A stretch of 64,000 bases of DNA from Bacillota bacterium (GCA_023411395.1 JAEYOV010000079.1:1-64000); one strand, 5' to 3'. Positions 7,298 through 16,549 are shown, counted from the first letter of the stretch. Notes: generated by a model not told the origin, from the letters alone. Program-made: numbers and translations.

Positions 7298-9861
7298 CAG
7301 CCCTGGGCCTCCCAGGTCAGCGCCATGCCCCGTATGTGTGCCATAGGCCCTTTGGGATTGGAGAGGGTGATGGTGTTGGCCCCCGCATGAAGACGGATAA
7401 GTATTTCTTTGCCCTCAGGCCGATCCCAGCAGGGGAAATCCCAGCCACTGGTGGGGTGAAGATATGTTTCGACCACTTGATCTTCATTGGCCTCAAATCG
7501 AATGTCCCGGGCAGCACCGGCACAGTAATCGACACGTAAGACGTATAAACCAGCCTTATAGAGCTGAATATCTGCATAGCGCATCACCGCGCCGCCACCC
7601 AACCCCACCGCTTCTAAAACACCATCCGCCGCCTGCGTAAGCTCTGCCTCGCCAGTAAGCTGTGCCGCCTGAGCTGGGAAGAAGAGGGTTTCCTCCGGGT
7701 CGTTGTCGATCAGCAGCATCTTGGTCAGCGCAGGCACATGGCCATCCACTCGATCGATGCGCAGGGTTTGGCGCCCCTTATCCAGCATCATGGTCACTTG
7801 ATGGGTGATAAAGGTTCTGTAATGGCCAGACTTGGGCATGGACTGGGTCACACGATGGGCTCCTGCTTGAACACCCAAAGTCCATTTCCCTTCTGCCGCA
7901 TAGAAGAAGCGAAGGGTATAGCGCTTACGCTCCGGCACATCAAGAACAAATTCCGCCCCGGCATTGAGCAAAAGACCTTGCAATTCAGCATCCCAGGCCA
8001 CCGGCTCGCTGCCCCCGCGGGGCTTGGCCTTAAAAGCCGGATACTCGGTCACGCGCGGGCTCATATAACCTGAGCAGACGCCCTTTGGCAACTCCCCCAC
8101 ATGGGGGGCAATGTACAACCCTGCACCACCGTTTTCAACCAGATTCAGCTCCAGCGTGGTGTCTTTATTGACCCGCAAACGCCGCATGCCAATCGATTCG
8201 CCCTTCCCTTCATCCTCGTATAGCTCGGCTTCAAACTCACCTTCTGGCAGAAAATCAAGAGAAAGGGGGAAAACCCGCTTATGGGTGTTGATCACGCCCA
8301 CCAGGTATTGATCTCCGGCGTAGCGCAGGATGGCGGCATGATCCCCAGGGTAGCCGCTCAGCACACGAACCCCGTCGTATTTGTTAAGTGTGCGCCGAAG
8401 GAAATCGGTGCCGTGCCAAGCCTCCAAATAATACAGTGACAGCGAATAGTGGGTGATGCCCGACTCAAAAACCACCGGCAGCGCCATTTGATGGGCCATG
8501 CTGGTGTTGCGGTTTTTATTGGAGAAACCGGTGGGGGTGTAATCCATTGGACCCAACACGTTGCGGGTAAAAGGCACGGTGCAGTTATGCGCCGCGTTGG
8601 GCAGGTTGCTCCACTTGTAGTGCTCCAATCCCAAAATGCCCTCGCTTGTCATATAGTTGGGCCAGGTGCGGCCCTCGCCCATGGGCTTGGTTGCGCCATG
8701 GAAATTGATCATCAGCTTATGCTCGGTCATCATGTCGGCAATCATGTTATACTGCCACATGGTATGGCAGGAATCGTTTTCAAAAAAGTCAACCTTCAGG
8801 CCATCCACACCCCAACTGGCCCACAGCGGAATGCGGGACAGCGCCTTCTCATAGGTACTCAGTTGCTGCATTCCCGTCCAAATCCAAACCTGAACATTTT
8901 TCGCATGGGCATAATCGCACAGCGTCTTGACACAACTGGCATCCCATGGGCAATCCAGCGTGACTGCCTCAAAACCCATGGCGGCAGCAACATCGATGTA
9001 TGCTTTTGACTCGGTGTAAAGCTGCGCAGCGTTCTCATACTCCCACCAGGCCCATAAGGCCCGTGCAGGGCGTATCCAGCTGATATCCGTAAGTGTGGAA
9101 GGCGGATTGAGGTTGTAGTTCATTGTGGTATTGACCAACTCATCCAAGCTGTCCGCCAAGACTATAAAACGCCAAGGTGAGGTGAAGGGAAGGGAAGTAA
9201 CAATGGGGTTGCCGCCCTCCTCGGGAGCAAAGGCTATATCCAGCCGCTTACTCTGCGTGCCCACCAGGTGGGCTGAACAGTAGGCTCCCTGGGTGGACAG
9301 CACATGTGCTTCGCTGATCATCATCCAACTGCCCTGCTTGCTGTTGTGCAGAAGGCTGGGCATGCCAAAGTGCTGATGTGATAGCGTATGGTCCCAAATC
9401 CGGGGATGATACACGCCCTCGTAGGACTTCACCCAATCCTGAAGCCACAGCTGGTCAAAACCCTGCCCGACACAAAAGTTGGTCGCCTCGTTCGCAATGG
9501 CAATTTTTTGCGGGCTGTCGACCGGTATCTCATATCGAAAGGCAACACCCTCCTCGTATGCACGGCACCGAAGGACAAAGGGGGCATTTCCTTGCCTGAA
9601 AGCAAGCATTAGCTCGTAACAATGGTTTACATAAACAGCCTTTTTACCTGCCGGAAGGCTGTAAGACTCATTAATCTCCTGCTGCTGCGCCTGTTCAAAA
9701 ATGAAGTTTGCAGTAAAATCCCCAAGATCGCTTACAAGCCCCAGGGGACTATCCGTAAGTGCCAAAATCCCGTTCTTTTTAACACGATAGGCCAATCCCC
9801 CGGCCTGGCCCAGGGAGATAATGACTTCCAGCCTGCCCTGGGGAGATGTGAGACGCCACAT
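7297..9861 (-). CDS. GH97 glycoside hydrolase, probable alpha-galactosidase
   Basis: 854-residue enzyme. Residues 1-260 form the beta-sandwich domain, 265-560 the catalytic barrel, and the rest carries C-terminal beta modules that may bind carbohydrate. GH97 marks: DCPWD (303-307), GLKVDFFEND (354-363) with D358, TSEGILGLEHY (405-415), and NAAHNCTVPFTRNVLGPMDYTP (from 422). An aspartate at the KVDF position is the nucleophile of retaining GH97 alpha-galactosidases; inverting SusB-type glucosidases lack it. No signal peptide is visible. The start at 9861 has TTAGGAGG upstream; the frame to 9903 is an extension. The neighbouring GH36 supports an alpha-galactoside substrate. Confidence 0.88.
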   Translation of the reverse strand: MWRLTSPQGRLEVIISLGQAGGLAYRVKKNGILALTDSPLGLVSDLGDFTANFIFEQAQQQEINESYSLPAGKKAVYVNHCYELMLAFRQGNAPFVLRCRAYEEGVAFRYEIPVDSPQKIAIANEATNFCVGQGFDQLWLQDWVKSYEGVYHPRIWDHTLSHQHFGMPSLLHNSKQGSWMMISEAHVLSTQGAYCSAHLVGTQSKRLDIAFAPEEGGNPIVTSLPFTSPWRFIVLADSLDELVNTTMNYNLNPPSTLTDISWIRPARALWAWWEYENAAQLYTESKAYIDVAAAMGFEAVTLDCPWDASCVKTLCDYAHAKNVQVWIWTGMQQLSTYEKALSRIPLWASWGVDGLKVDFFENDSCHTMWQYNMIADMMTEHKLMINFHGATKPMGEGRTWPNYMTSEGILGLEHYKWSNLPNAAHNCTVPFTRNVLGPMDYTPTGFSNKNRNTSMAHQMALPVVFESGITHYSLSLYYLEAWHGTDFLRRTLNKYDGVRVLSGYPGDHAAILRYAGDQYLVGVINTHKRVFPLSLDFLPEGEFEAELYEDEGKGESIGMRRLRVNKDTTLELNLVENGGAGLYIAPHVGELPKGVCSGYMSPRVTEYPAFKAKPRGGSEPVAWDAELQGLLLNAGAEFVLDVPERKRYTLRFFYAAEGKWTLGVQAGAHRVTQSMPKSGHYRTFITHQVTMMLDKGRQTLRIDRVDGHVPALTKMLLIDNDPEETLFFPAQAAQLTGEAELTQAADGVLEAVGLGGGAVMRYADIQLYKAGLYVLRVDYCAGAARDIRFEANEDQVVETYLHPTSGWDFPCWDRPEGKEILIRLHAGANTITLSNPKGPMAHIRGMALTWEAQG

Positions 9862-10049
9862 GTTTTTTCCTCCTAAGTTGCAATAAAATAATGCCGAACG
9901 CACGCGTTGTAGCTCGCCCGGAGAGTAATTATGTAAACAATTCCGTCATTATCGCCATGATGGCAATGAACTGTCATACAATACATAAGCGTGAACTGAC
10001 AAAATTGGTGTGTACAAATTCAGTGGGGCATCTTCCAGTCCCGGCGCGC

Positions 10050-10073
10050 GGTGTCAAGGGGTTCCTTGACACC
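10050..10073 (-). other. Intercistronic stem-loop between binding protein and GH97 genes
   Basis: GGTGTCAAGG (10050-10059) pairs with CCTTGACACC (10064-10073) around a 4-nt loop. There is no T tract on the minus strand. It lies 62 nt after the binding-protein stop codon and is a candidate for stabilising that part of the mRNA and lowering read-through into the enzyme genes. Confidence 0.6.
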
Positions 10074-10134
10074 GGCGGCGGAACGGCTTTGCGCATGTCC
10101 TGCGCGAACCTTAACAGAACCTAGACATTGCGGT

Positions 10135-11715
10135 TTACTTGGCGGGGTTGCTTTCCGCCTGGTCATACAGCATCTTGCGGGCAGCGTAGTTATCCGTGTA
10201 GATCTTTTCCACAGTAGCGGCATTGTTGGCATCCATTTGCGCGATCATTTCGTTGTAGATACGTTCCACTTCCTCATGGGAGGATGCGTTGACCATCGCT
10301 GCAAAGCTATTGTCGATCAGGTCGCGAATCTTCTGCTCGGCCAATGCTTCCAACGTGCCCGCTGTGGGTCCGATGTCGTCATACAGTGCGGTATCCCAGT
10401 TTGAGCCAGCCATGCTCTTGAGGCCATGCAGATTAACCTCATCGCGGTTATAACGGAACATAAGGTCATAAGGCGTGCCGTCCTGGCCAAGGCCGTTGCG
10501 GATCATCCAGGTCCATTTTCGCACGCCGCTTTCCTTGGAGAAGGCAGCCCAGTCAGCGCGGATGGCGTCCAAGGTTTCCTGGGTGGGCGTGTGTACACCG
10601 TCCACCATGTTCCAATTGACCCCTTCCAGGCCCCACATGAGCAGGTACTGCCCTTCTTCACTGGCCAGGAAGCTCAAAAGCTTGATGGTTTCTTCCGGAT
10701 GCTTGTTTTTGACGGTGATGCCCACACCGTCCCAGCCCAGAGAGCTTCTCGGCCCATAGGTGGTCTCATTGGGCGCTATGCCAGGCGCGGTGACGTTGAA
10801 CATATAGAACAGCTTGTTCGTGCCCTCGCCCTCTACCTCGCGGAAATGGGCATTGGCATCCGACACATTGCCGCCAGGTACGCTGAATACACGGCCGCTC
10901 ATGAGCTTGGAGGTGTAGAGCGCGTTATTGGTGATGCCCCACTCGGCGTCCAACAGCCCTTCCGTATACAGGGTGTTCATGAACTTCATCATGTCCAGGT
11001 ATCTGGGATCACGGGGCAGGAACCCGATGGCGCCATCGTGCTCAAAGTAGTTCTTGAGGCCATACATGGCCTTAAAGGTACCCACAATGGCAGGCAGGTA
11101 GTCGGCATTCACGGTCAGCGGGATGCTGGGATTGAGCGCATCGCCCGGGTACGCTTCCTTAAACTTGCGCAGCAGGTCAAGATACTCTTCCTGGGTAAAA
11201 GGCTCGCCGGCTTTTGCGCGGTCCCCATAGCCAAACTCCTCCAGGATATCCATGCGCATATTAAACGCCCAGTTCGGATCGGGATCTACGCCGTACCAGT
11301 TATTAAAGTAGTAGTTCTTTCCGTCCTTGTACGCGCTCTTGGCCAACACGTCACCGTAGCGCTCATAGAGTTCAGGCGCATACTCCGCAATCAGGTCATT
11401 CAGCGGTACCAGGGCACCGGCTTCAATATACTTATTGAGTGTCGCAACGCGGCGGTCGATAAGTACGATGTCCGGCAAATCGCCGCTGGAAAGCATGAGG
11501 TTGAGCTTCTCGTCGGGGTTGCCGGTCGGCTGCTGCACTTCAATCACGATGCCCGTGCGGGCGGTGATTTCCTTGGCAACCGGGTTGGTAAACGCGTCGC
11601 CGGTGTTCTTGTCAAACAAGGTCAGGGTAATGGGCTCGGCACTGCCGATTGCGGGTACAATCATCAACAGAGTCATGATGAGCGCCAGAATTGTAGCCAG
11701 ACTTCTTTTCCTCAT
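10135..11715 (-). CDS. Sugar ABC transporter substrate-binding protein (LplA-like)
   Basis: 526-residue extracellular solute-binding protein of the family 1 type used for oligosaccharides. The signal peptide is residues 1-26, with a probable SPase I site after GSA (AEPITLTLF follows). No lipobox cysteine is present, unusual for a Gram-positive binding protein. The mature part has the usual GDLPDIVLIDR hinge-region motif and a C-terminal helix-rich lobe. The gene has a GAGGAGG ribosome binding site. It follows two permease genes, and enzymes for alpha-galactosides lie downstream, so the ligand is probably a galacto-oligosaccharide. No ATPase gene is present; such systems usually share an MsmK-type ATPase encoded elsewhere. 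Confidence 0.9.
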   Translation of the reverse strand: MRKRSLATILALIMTLLMIVPAIGSAEPITLTLFDKNTGDAFTNPVAKEITARTGIVIEVQQPTGNPDEKLNLMLSSGDLPDIVLIDRRVATLNKYIEAGALVPLNDLIAEYAPELYERYGDVLAKSAYKDGKNYYFNNWYGVDPDPNWAFNMRMDILEEFGYGDRAKAGEPFTQEEYLDLLRKFKEAYPGDALNPSIPLTVNADYLPAIVGTFKAMYGLKNYFEHDGAIGFLPRDPRYLDMMKFMNTLYTEGLLDAEWGITNNALYTSKLMSGRVFSVPGGNVSDANAHFREVEGEGTNKLFYMFNVTAPGIAPNETTYGPRSSLGWDGVGITVKNKHPEETIKLLSFLASEEGQYLLMWGLEGVNWNMVDGVHTPTQETLDAIRADWAAFSKESGVRKWTWMIRNGLGQDGTPYDLMFRYNRDEVNLHGLKSMAGSNWDTALYDDIGPTAGTLEALAEQKIRDLIDNSFAAMVNASSHEEVERIYNEMIAQMDANNAATVEKIYTDNYAARKMLYDQAESNPAK

Positions 11716-11772
11716 TTGGATTCCTCCTCTTATTATATGTTCGGCGTGACCCGGGTCACGCTTAACAACGCC

Positions 11773-12663
11773 TTAACTCTTGACAGCCCCCACCATGATA
11801 CCTTTGATAAAGTACCGTTGAAGGAATGGATACACCATGATGATGGGGATGGTTGACACCATGGTCACCGTCATGCGGATGGTCTCGCTGGAGACCGGCA
11901 GTTTTTTCGCCTCGTTGGCCATCTGCTGCGAAGCCGACAGCATATCGCCAGTCTGGTATTGATTGAGAATCTTGACCAGCACTGCTTGCAGTGTTTTGAG
12001 GGAGGACTTATAGGTGTAGATGTAGGAATCATACCAGGAGTTCCAATGATTGATCGTTGCGAAAAGCGTAATGGTAGCAAGGATTGGCAGGCAAAGCGGC
12101 AGGATGATCCGATAAAGGATCAGAAAATCATTGGCTCCGTCGAGTTTCGCAGACTCCTCCATTTCGGCAGGAAGCCCCTCCATATAGGTTCTGACCAATA
12201 TCATCCAAAATACGTTGATCAATCCCGGGAAAATAAACACCCAGAACCTGTCGATCAACCCAAGTTCCTTCACAATCATGTAGGAGGGAATCAGTCCGCC
12301 GCTGAAATACATCGTGAAGATAAAGAACAGCGCTATTCCCCGGCGCCCCGGCAGGGTTCGCTTGCTGAGCGCATAGGCACAAAGCGTGGTCACAAGCACA
12401 GTCAGCGGCACCCCCACAAAGGTTCGAAGCAGCGTCACCCCCAGCGCGTTAAAAATCTCCGCATCCGCGAACACGGCGGCATAGCTGCTGGCGGTGAATG
12501 CGCGGGGCCAAAGGATAAATCCGCCGGTTTGCGTATCCCCCGCCTCATTAAAGGAAAGCACCGCGATATTCCAAAAGGGTAGAAACGTAATGATAAAAAT
12601 CAACAGCAGAAAGGCATAAATTACAAACTCGCCAAGATACCAGGTAAAGTCTTTACGCTTCAT
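11773..12663 (-). CDS. Sugar ABC transporter permease (LplC/YtcP-like)
   Basis: 296-residue inner-membrane protein with six predicted transmembrane segments. The coupling-loop motif EESAKLDGANDFLILYRIILP (about 165-185) marks it as a carbohydrate-family permease (binding-protein-dependent transport, MalG side). The end IKGIMVGAVKS is characteristic of the LplC/YtcP group. A ribosome binding site AAAGGGGG precedes the ATG. It pairs with the permease at 12690-13616. Confidence 0.92.
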   Translation of the reverse strand: MKRKDFTWYLGEFVIYAFLLLIFIITFLPFWNIAVLSFNEAGDTQTGGFILWPRAFTASSYAAVFADAEIFNALGVTLLRTFVGVPLTVLVTTLCAYALSKRTLPGRRGIALFFIFTMYFSGGLIPSYMIVKELGLIDRFWVFIFPGLINVFWMILVRTYMEGLPAEMEESAKLDGANDFLILYRIILPLCLPILATITLFATINHWNSWYDSYIYTYKSSLKTLQAVLVKILNQYQTGDMLSASQQMANEAKKLPVSSETIRMTVTMVSTIPIIMVYPFLQRYFIKGIMVGAVKS

Positions 12664-12689
12664 GAGCCAACCCCCTTTCGGCTGAAATG

Positions 12690-13616
12690 TTAAAACAGAT
12701 GGCTCGTGCCTGCTTTTTTCGCCAGCATGTTGGACATGAGCACCAGAAAAAACGCTACAACGGATTTGAACAAGCCTACCGCCGTGGCATAGGAATACAT
12801 GCCATTTTGAATGCCGTACCGGAAGGAGTAGGTATCAACCACATCAGAATACGCACGGTTCATGCTGTTGCCCAGCAGAAAGAACTGGTCAAAGCCGGTG
12901 CTCAGCAGCTTGCCGATGGATAGAATGAGCAGCACCACCACGGTAGGGAGAATCGAGGGCAACAAGATGTGCCATATCTGGCGAAGACGCCCCGCGCCAT
13001 CCACCTGAGCTGCTTCGAAGATCCCTGTGTCGATGGCCGCGATGGCTGCCAGGTACATGATGGAGTTATACCCCATATCCTTCCAAGTGTTCGAAAGTGA
13101 AACGATGGCCCAGAAATATTTTCCATTCTGCAAAAACGGGATGCTTTTTTGGGTAAGGCCCAGCCGCAATAGTCCCTGATTGATTAGGCCAGAACCCGAA
13201 AGCATCGTGACGATGATGTTGGAAGCAATGACCCATGAAACAAAATACGGTAAGTATGACGTGGTTTGCACAACGCTTTTCACCACGCGGCTTTTGCACT
13301 CATTGAGGAATATCGCCAACAATATTGGCATGATGAAACCCATCAGCAGCGTCAGCACGCTGGTTACCAACGTGTTGCGCATAACAACCAAGAAATCATT
13401 TCCCGAGAAAAAATAAGCAAACCACTGAAAACCGACAAATTCGCTGTTAAACAGCGCCGACCAAAACTGACCCAACCGAGGAGTAAAATTGACAAAGGCC
13501 ATGTAAAGCCCCAACAGCGGCGCATACGAAAACAGCAGCACACACACAGCCCCGGGCAGCAGCATCAGATAGAAATATTTGTGTTCATACACTCGTTTCC
13601 TTAGATTTTTATTCAA
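12690..13616 (-). CDS. Sugar ABC transporter permease (LplB/YteP-like)
   Basis: About 308 residues, six transmembrane segments, with the MalF-side coupling motif EAAQVDGAGRLRQIWHILLP. It starts the operon. The GTG at 13625 lies directly against the GGAGGA ribosome binding site, so the TTG at 13616 (NKNLRKRV follows), about 9 nt downstream of that site, is the better start. The C-terminus ends in a lysine-rich segment (LAKKAGTSHLF). Together with the LplC-like permease it forms the membrane channel for the binding protein at 10135. Confidence 0.9.
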   Translation of the reverse strand: MNKNLRKRVYEHKYFYLMLLPGAVCVLLFSYAPLLGLYMAFVNFTPRLGQFWSALFNSEFVGFQWFAYFFSGNDFLVVMRNTLVTSVLTLLMGFIMPILLAIFLNECKSRVVKSVVQTTSYLPYFVSWVIASNIIVTMLSGSGLINQGLLRLGLTQKSIPFLQNGKYFWAIVSLSNTWKDMGYNSIMYLAAIAAIDTGIFEAAQVDGAGRLRQIWHILLPSILPTVVVLLILSIGKLLSTGFDQFFLLGNSMNRAYSDVVDTYSFRYGIQNGMYSYATAVGLFKSVVAFFLVLMSNMLAKKAGTSHLF

Positions 13617-13673
13617 AAAAACCACTCCTCCGCAGCCTTTTCAAGCGGATTTTCAAACGAGCCGCAATTCCGT

Positions 13674-13691
13674 ATGTCTATAGTCAGACAT
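13674..13691. promoter_or_regulatory. Palindrome in the operon/AraC divergent region
   Basis: ATGTCT (13674-13679) and AGACAT (13686-13691) form an inverted repeat with a 6-bp spacer, 58 bp upstream of the operon start. It is a candidate binding site for the AraC regulator or an operon promoter element; no function is proven. Confidence 0.35.
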
Positions 13692-13723
13692 TTCACATTT
13701 CCTGGCAATACTTACAACGTCCG

Positions 13724-13752
13724 TTGACATTCCTCATTCAGTAATATAACAT
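13724..13752 (+). promoter_or_regulatory. Candidate promoter of the araC-type gene
   Basis: TTGACA at 13724-13729 with the weak -10 TAACAT at 13747-13752 (17-bp spacer). TATAAC at 13745 with 15-bp spacing is an alternative. The -10 call is uncertain. Confidence 0.35.
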
Positions 13753-13829
13753 ATATTCAGCGCTAAGACTTCCGGTATATTGCTCCATATTTATTTGAAA
13801 TTGCGATTTCAAAAAGGAGGTGGCGGCAA

Positions 13830-14681
13830 ATGAAAACGCTCGAATTTGGCGTAAACGATGCGTCCAACGTCTACATACATACAGCCAGCCGCTTCGCGAA
13901 AGAAGCACTGTACTACATATTGCATATAGGGCAGTATTTTTGCAGCCCTGGTTATATGGTTGCTCGCAGTACCTACATTAGCTTTTTATGCATCATGGTG
14001 ACCAAGGGAAAGGGATACCTGACGTTAAGTGAACAGCAATATGTGCTGCACGAAGGCGAAGTCGCCTTTATTGACTGTACAAAACCGCACACCTTTGGCA
14101 CAAATGACGGCTGGGAAATACTTTGGATGCACTTTGACGGTGCACAAACCAGGCGAATATTTGAAGAAGTCTCCGTCAATATTGGAGATGTTATCCTGCC
14201 ACGTGATTTTCTGGCCGCCAAATTCCCAGTCGAACGCATTTTTGACACGCTTCACAAGTCCGAACCGATCAGTGAAATACTGGTTTCAAAGTACATCTAC
14301 TCCGCTCTCACCGAGTTGATGCTCTCAGTGCCCGAGTACAAAAAGCTAAAGGAAAGCGACAAACCAATTAATATGGAGAAGATCCTGACGTATATTCAAG
14401 AAAACATCACTGAGGACATCACCGTTGAAGCGCTTGCAAGATATGCCTCGTTCAGTCCATACCATTTTATCCGGATGTTTAAGAGCAGCACCGGCTTTAC
14501 CCCGCATGAATATATAGTCTCCACGCGCATCAACATGGCAAAGCGCATGCTCAGGCTAACCAACCTGTCCATTCTTGACATTGCAATACAATGCGGATTT
14601 GCGGGCAACAGTTCATTCTCCATGTGTTTCAAACGCGTGGTCGGTACCGCGCCGTTGCTGTATCGAAAAAATGAGCAGTAA
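13830..14681 (+). CDS. AraC-family transcriptional regulator
   Basis: 283 residues. The N-terminal half is a cupin-type sensing domain (TKGKGYLTLSEQQYVLHEGEVAFID, about residues 52-77). The C-terminal half has two helix-turn-helix motifs, about 185-280 (LARYASFSPYHFIRMFKSSTG and ILDIAIQCGFAGNSSFSMCFK). An AGGAGGTG ribosome binding site precedes the ATG. The gene is divergent from the GH97/GH36 ABC operon, so it probably activates that operon when an alpha-galactoside or product binds. Confidence 0.92.
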   Translation: MKTLEFGVNDASNVYIHTASRFAKEALYYILHIGQYFCSPGYMVARSTYISFLCIMVTKGKGYLTLSEQQYVLHEGEVAFIDCTKPHTFGTNDGWEILWMHFDGAQTRRIFEEVSVNIGDVILPRDFLAAKFPVERIFDTLHKSEPISEILVSKYIYSALTELMLSVPEYKKLKESDKPINMEKILTYIQENITEDITVEALARYASFSPYHFIRMFKSSTGFTPHEYIVSTRINMAKRMLRLTNLSILDIAIQCGFAGNSSFSMCFKRVVGTAPLLYRKNEQ

Positions 14682-14730
14682 TGCATCATTTAAAAAAGAA
14701 ATGTAAGAATGGTTATCGTGCAATGATGCA
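14682..14730 (+). other. Inverted repeat after the AraC gene
   Basis: TGCATCATT (14682-14690) and AATGATGCA (14722-14730) are perfect complements separated by 31 nt, starting at the AraC stop. There is no T tract. It may be a weak 3' structure. Confidence 0.3.
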
Positions 14731-14739
14731 CACCACCTC

Positions 14740-14926
14740 ATGGTAAGGTTTATTCCCTTAAAAAACCTCCAAGAAAAAGCAGCATGAGCTGGATCGGCAA
14801 AAACGCGGTTCTTGGAACGGGATCAATCCTGTTACCCGCAAACCGGAAGACTCAAAAGTATATAACCGAAAGAAAGCGCACAGCTGGAAGAAGGATAACG
14901 GCTTTGCGCTTTTATTTTGCGCATAG
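14740..14926 (+). pseudogene. Small basic protein ORF with an A-run frameshift
   Basis: ATG 14740 reads MVRFIPLKNLQEKAA and stops. One A less in the A6 run (14760-14765) would join it to KTSKKKQHELDRQKRGSWNG, followed by INPVTRKPEDSKVYNRKKAHSWKKD, up to TAG 14924-14926. The joined product (about 60 residues, very basic) has an RGSW-G-NPVTR motif that looks conserved to me, but I cannot name the family. It lacks a clear ribosome binding site. Options are a decayed gene, a homopolymer sequencing error, or slippage at the A run. Confidence 0.4.
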
Positions 14927-15014
14927 ACACAGGAACAAGTAAAGCCAGGCGGTTTACCAGGCATTCTGGTTATTAAGATCAAGCTCTCATACCGATATGA
15001 TGGAGAGATTAAGC

Positions 15015-15044
15015 TTGAAAATGTTGGAAATTATAAGGTATACT
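15015..15044 (+). promoter_or_regulatory. Promoter of the small membrane protein gene
   Basis: TTGAAA (15015-15020), 18-bp spacer, TATACT (15039-15044), about 45 bp before the ATG at 15090. Confidence 0.5.
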
Positions 15045-15089
15045 ATTCGCAAATAGCCGAAAAAAGTAATATTAGGGAGGATAACGAAA

Positions 15090-15278
15090 ATGGTTCTATA
15101 TTTCTTGTGGTATGCTATTACTGCTATTCAAACCTTACTTTCATATGGAACAGCATATAGATTAACAAAAAAGGGCAGCGATAACGGCGTTGCGCTTTTT
15201 GGATGGTTTCTCGTTTTGGGCCTTGCTTCATTGATTCCCGGTTTAGGCATTTATCTGTGGTATCGGTACAGAGATTAA
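15090..15278 (+). CDS. Small two-helix membrane protein, unknown function
   Basis: 62 residues with two hydrophobic segments (about 1-20 and 36-58) separated by a short charged turn TKKGSDNG, ending WYRYRD. The ribosome binding site GGGAGG is well placed and a promoter lies upstream, so the gene looks real. The layout resembles small phospholipase-D-nuclease N-terminal-like membrane proteins, but I do not assign a function. It stands alone between the AraC gene and the convergent acyltransferase. Confidence 0.65.
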   Translation: MVLYFLWYAITAIQTLLSYGTAYRLTKKGSDNGVALFGWFLVLGLASLIPGLGIYLWYRYRD

Positions 15279-15430
15279 AGACAGCTTGACATAAGCAAAA
15301 CAAGGCACGCTATCCATGGACGATTATTGGTCTGCGATTCATCGATCCATACGCTCTGCCAATTGAGTCAAGGTAAGCCATAATCAATTGCCATGATACC
15401 AAATCAAATGGCGAGTGATTCCCTATCGGC

Positions 15431-16135
15431 CTAAAGTTCAACAGCTCTTTGTTGCTTTGATTTCTGCAATGGCGCAGGGGGATGAATGCCTAGGCGAATG
15501 GCCTCAATCAGCGCTGGTGTTTGCGCATCCAGGGGGACGCCGGGTTCATAGCAGATAGGTTTGCTGACGTGAAAGAGGTGGTTCTTATGATCCAAATGCA
15601 CAGGATAAAACTTGAGTGCTATCCCAAGTGTGCGGTAGGCGAGAGGCGCAATCTGTAAAAAGCCTTCGTTTATCCACGTGTGATGGGATTGATAGCCTGA
15701 AGGCTGCTCAGGATAGATAATTAAACAGTTACCATTTTTTAAATGCTGGATGCTTTGGCGAAACGTCTTAACACCCCGTGCGTCATGGTAAACAGGTACG
15801 CCTGGCGCACTTTTAAGCAGAGGCGGCAGGAGGAATGCAGCAATATAAGGCAGTGTGATGTTATAAAGCGGTTCCATAAAGCAGCCAGGCTGCCACCAAA
15901 AATCCTGACGGACATAGGCCGGAACGGCTTTGGGGTCCATCATATCGGCGTTCATCCATGAAAAGCACTTGTCGCGCAAGGGAAACTTCGTGCTCATATC
16001 AATGGGACCCAAAGCACCTGCGTGGTTACATAAGAATACACAGGGCTCGCCATCATAAGGGACATCCCAAATGGTCTTAATCTTCTTCGAAAAAGTGCGT
16101 ATCACAGCGCCTGCTGCCTTAAACAATTTTCCCAT
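15431..16135 (-). CDS. PlsC-like lysophospholipid acyltransferase family protein
   Basis: 234 residues, related to 1-acyl-glycerol-3-phosphate acyltransferases, which add the second acyl chain in phospholipid synthesis. Seen: the CNHAGALGPIDM block, a variant of the family NHxxxxD motif (residues 39-50), and an IIYPEQPSGYQ block in place of the usual EGTRS motif. These deviations suggest a divergent subfamily, perhaps with a different acceptor. Start 16135 has AAGGAG six bases upstream; the frame to 16156 lacks one. It is monocistronic, with its own promoter. Confidence 0.65.
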   Translation of the reverse strand: MGKLFKAAGAVIRTFSKKIKTIWDVPYDGEPCVFLCNHAGALGPIDMSTKFPLRDKCFSWMNADMMDPKAVPAYVRQDFWWQPGCFMEPLYNITLPYIAAFLLPPLLKSAPGVPVYHDARGVKTFRQSIQHLKNGNCLIIYPEQPSGYQSHHTWINEGFLQIAPLAYRTLGIALKFYPVHLDHKNHLFHVSKPICYEPGVPLDAQTPALIEAIRLGIHPPAPLQKSKQQRAVEL

Positions 16136-16183
16136 TTGACAGCTCCTTGTCGGCAAAAGATTGCATCTTTCTGCCTTATCACT

Positions 16184-16211
16184 ATAATATATGAACTTAA
16201 TACATTGTCAA
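16184..16211 (-). promoter_or_regulatory. Promoter of the PlsC-like gene
   Basis: On the minus strand TTGACA (16211-16206), 16-bp spacer, TATTAT (16189-16184), about 50 bp before the start at 16135. Confidence 0.55.
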
Positions 16212-16549
16212 TCATTCCCGCAATTACAATGCGATCTGCGATACACAATTTCAATCGAAAGCTTTGAACAAATACACGCATTCCAGGGATCCGTGTATTC
16301 ATATCAACGAATGCCTCTTTATACAGGAAAGGGACATTGGTTGGCGCAAAGAAGCCCACCGGTTTGTTTGCGGGGGCTTCTTTGTATGCCTGCAAATTGC
16401 CCTTGAAATGCTTGTCTCCAGGCGCTGCAAACAGGCTCACGGGCGATGTTTGGGTGTGGGCAGGTGGCAGGAAAATGCGCCTTTAGAAATTTGAAAATAC
16501 GCGCATATCCAAAAGCGTAAAATATAAACTTGATGTTTCCAAAGGCCAG

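Noticed and set aside
10426..11856. 476-codon open frame on the plus strand across the binding-protein gene
   Set aside because: It lies antisense to a clear solute-binding protein and has the His/Gln/Gly-rich composition of a reverse-strand frame; no family motif or ribosome binding site.
14758..14982. 74-codon minus-strand frame
   Set aside because: Cysteine-rich and without start signal; the opposite strand carries a more protein-like sequence.
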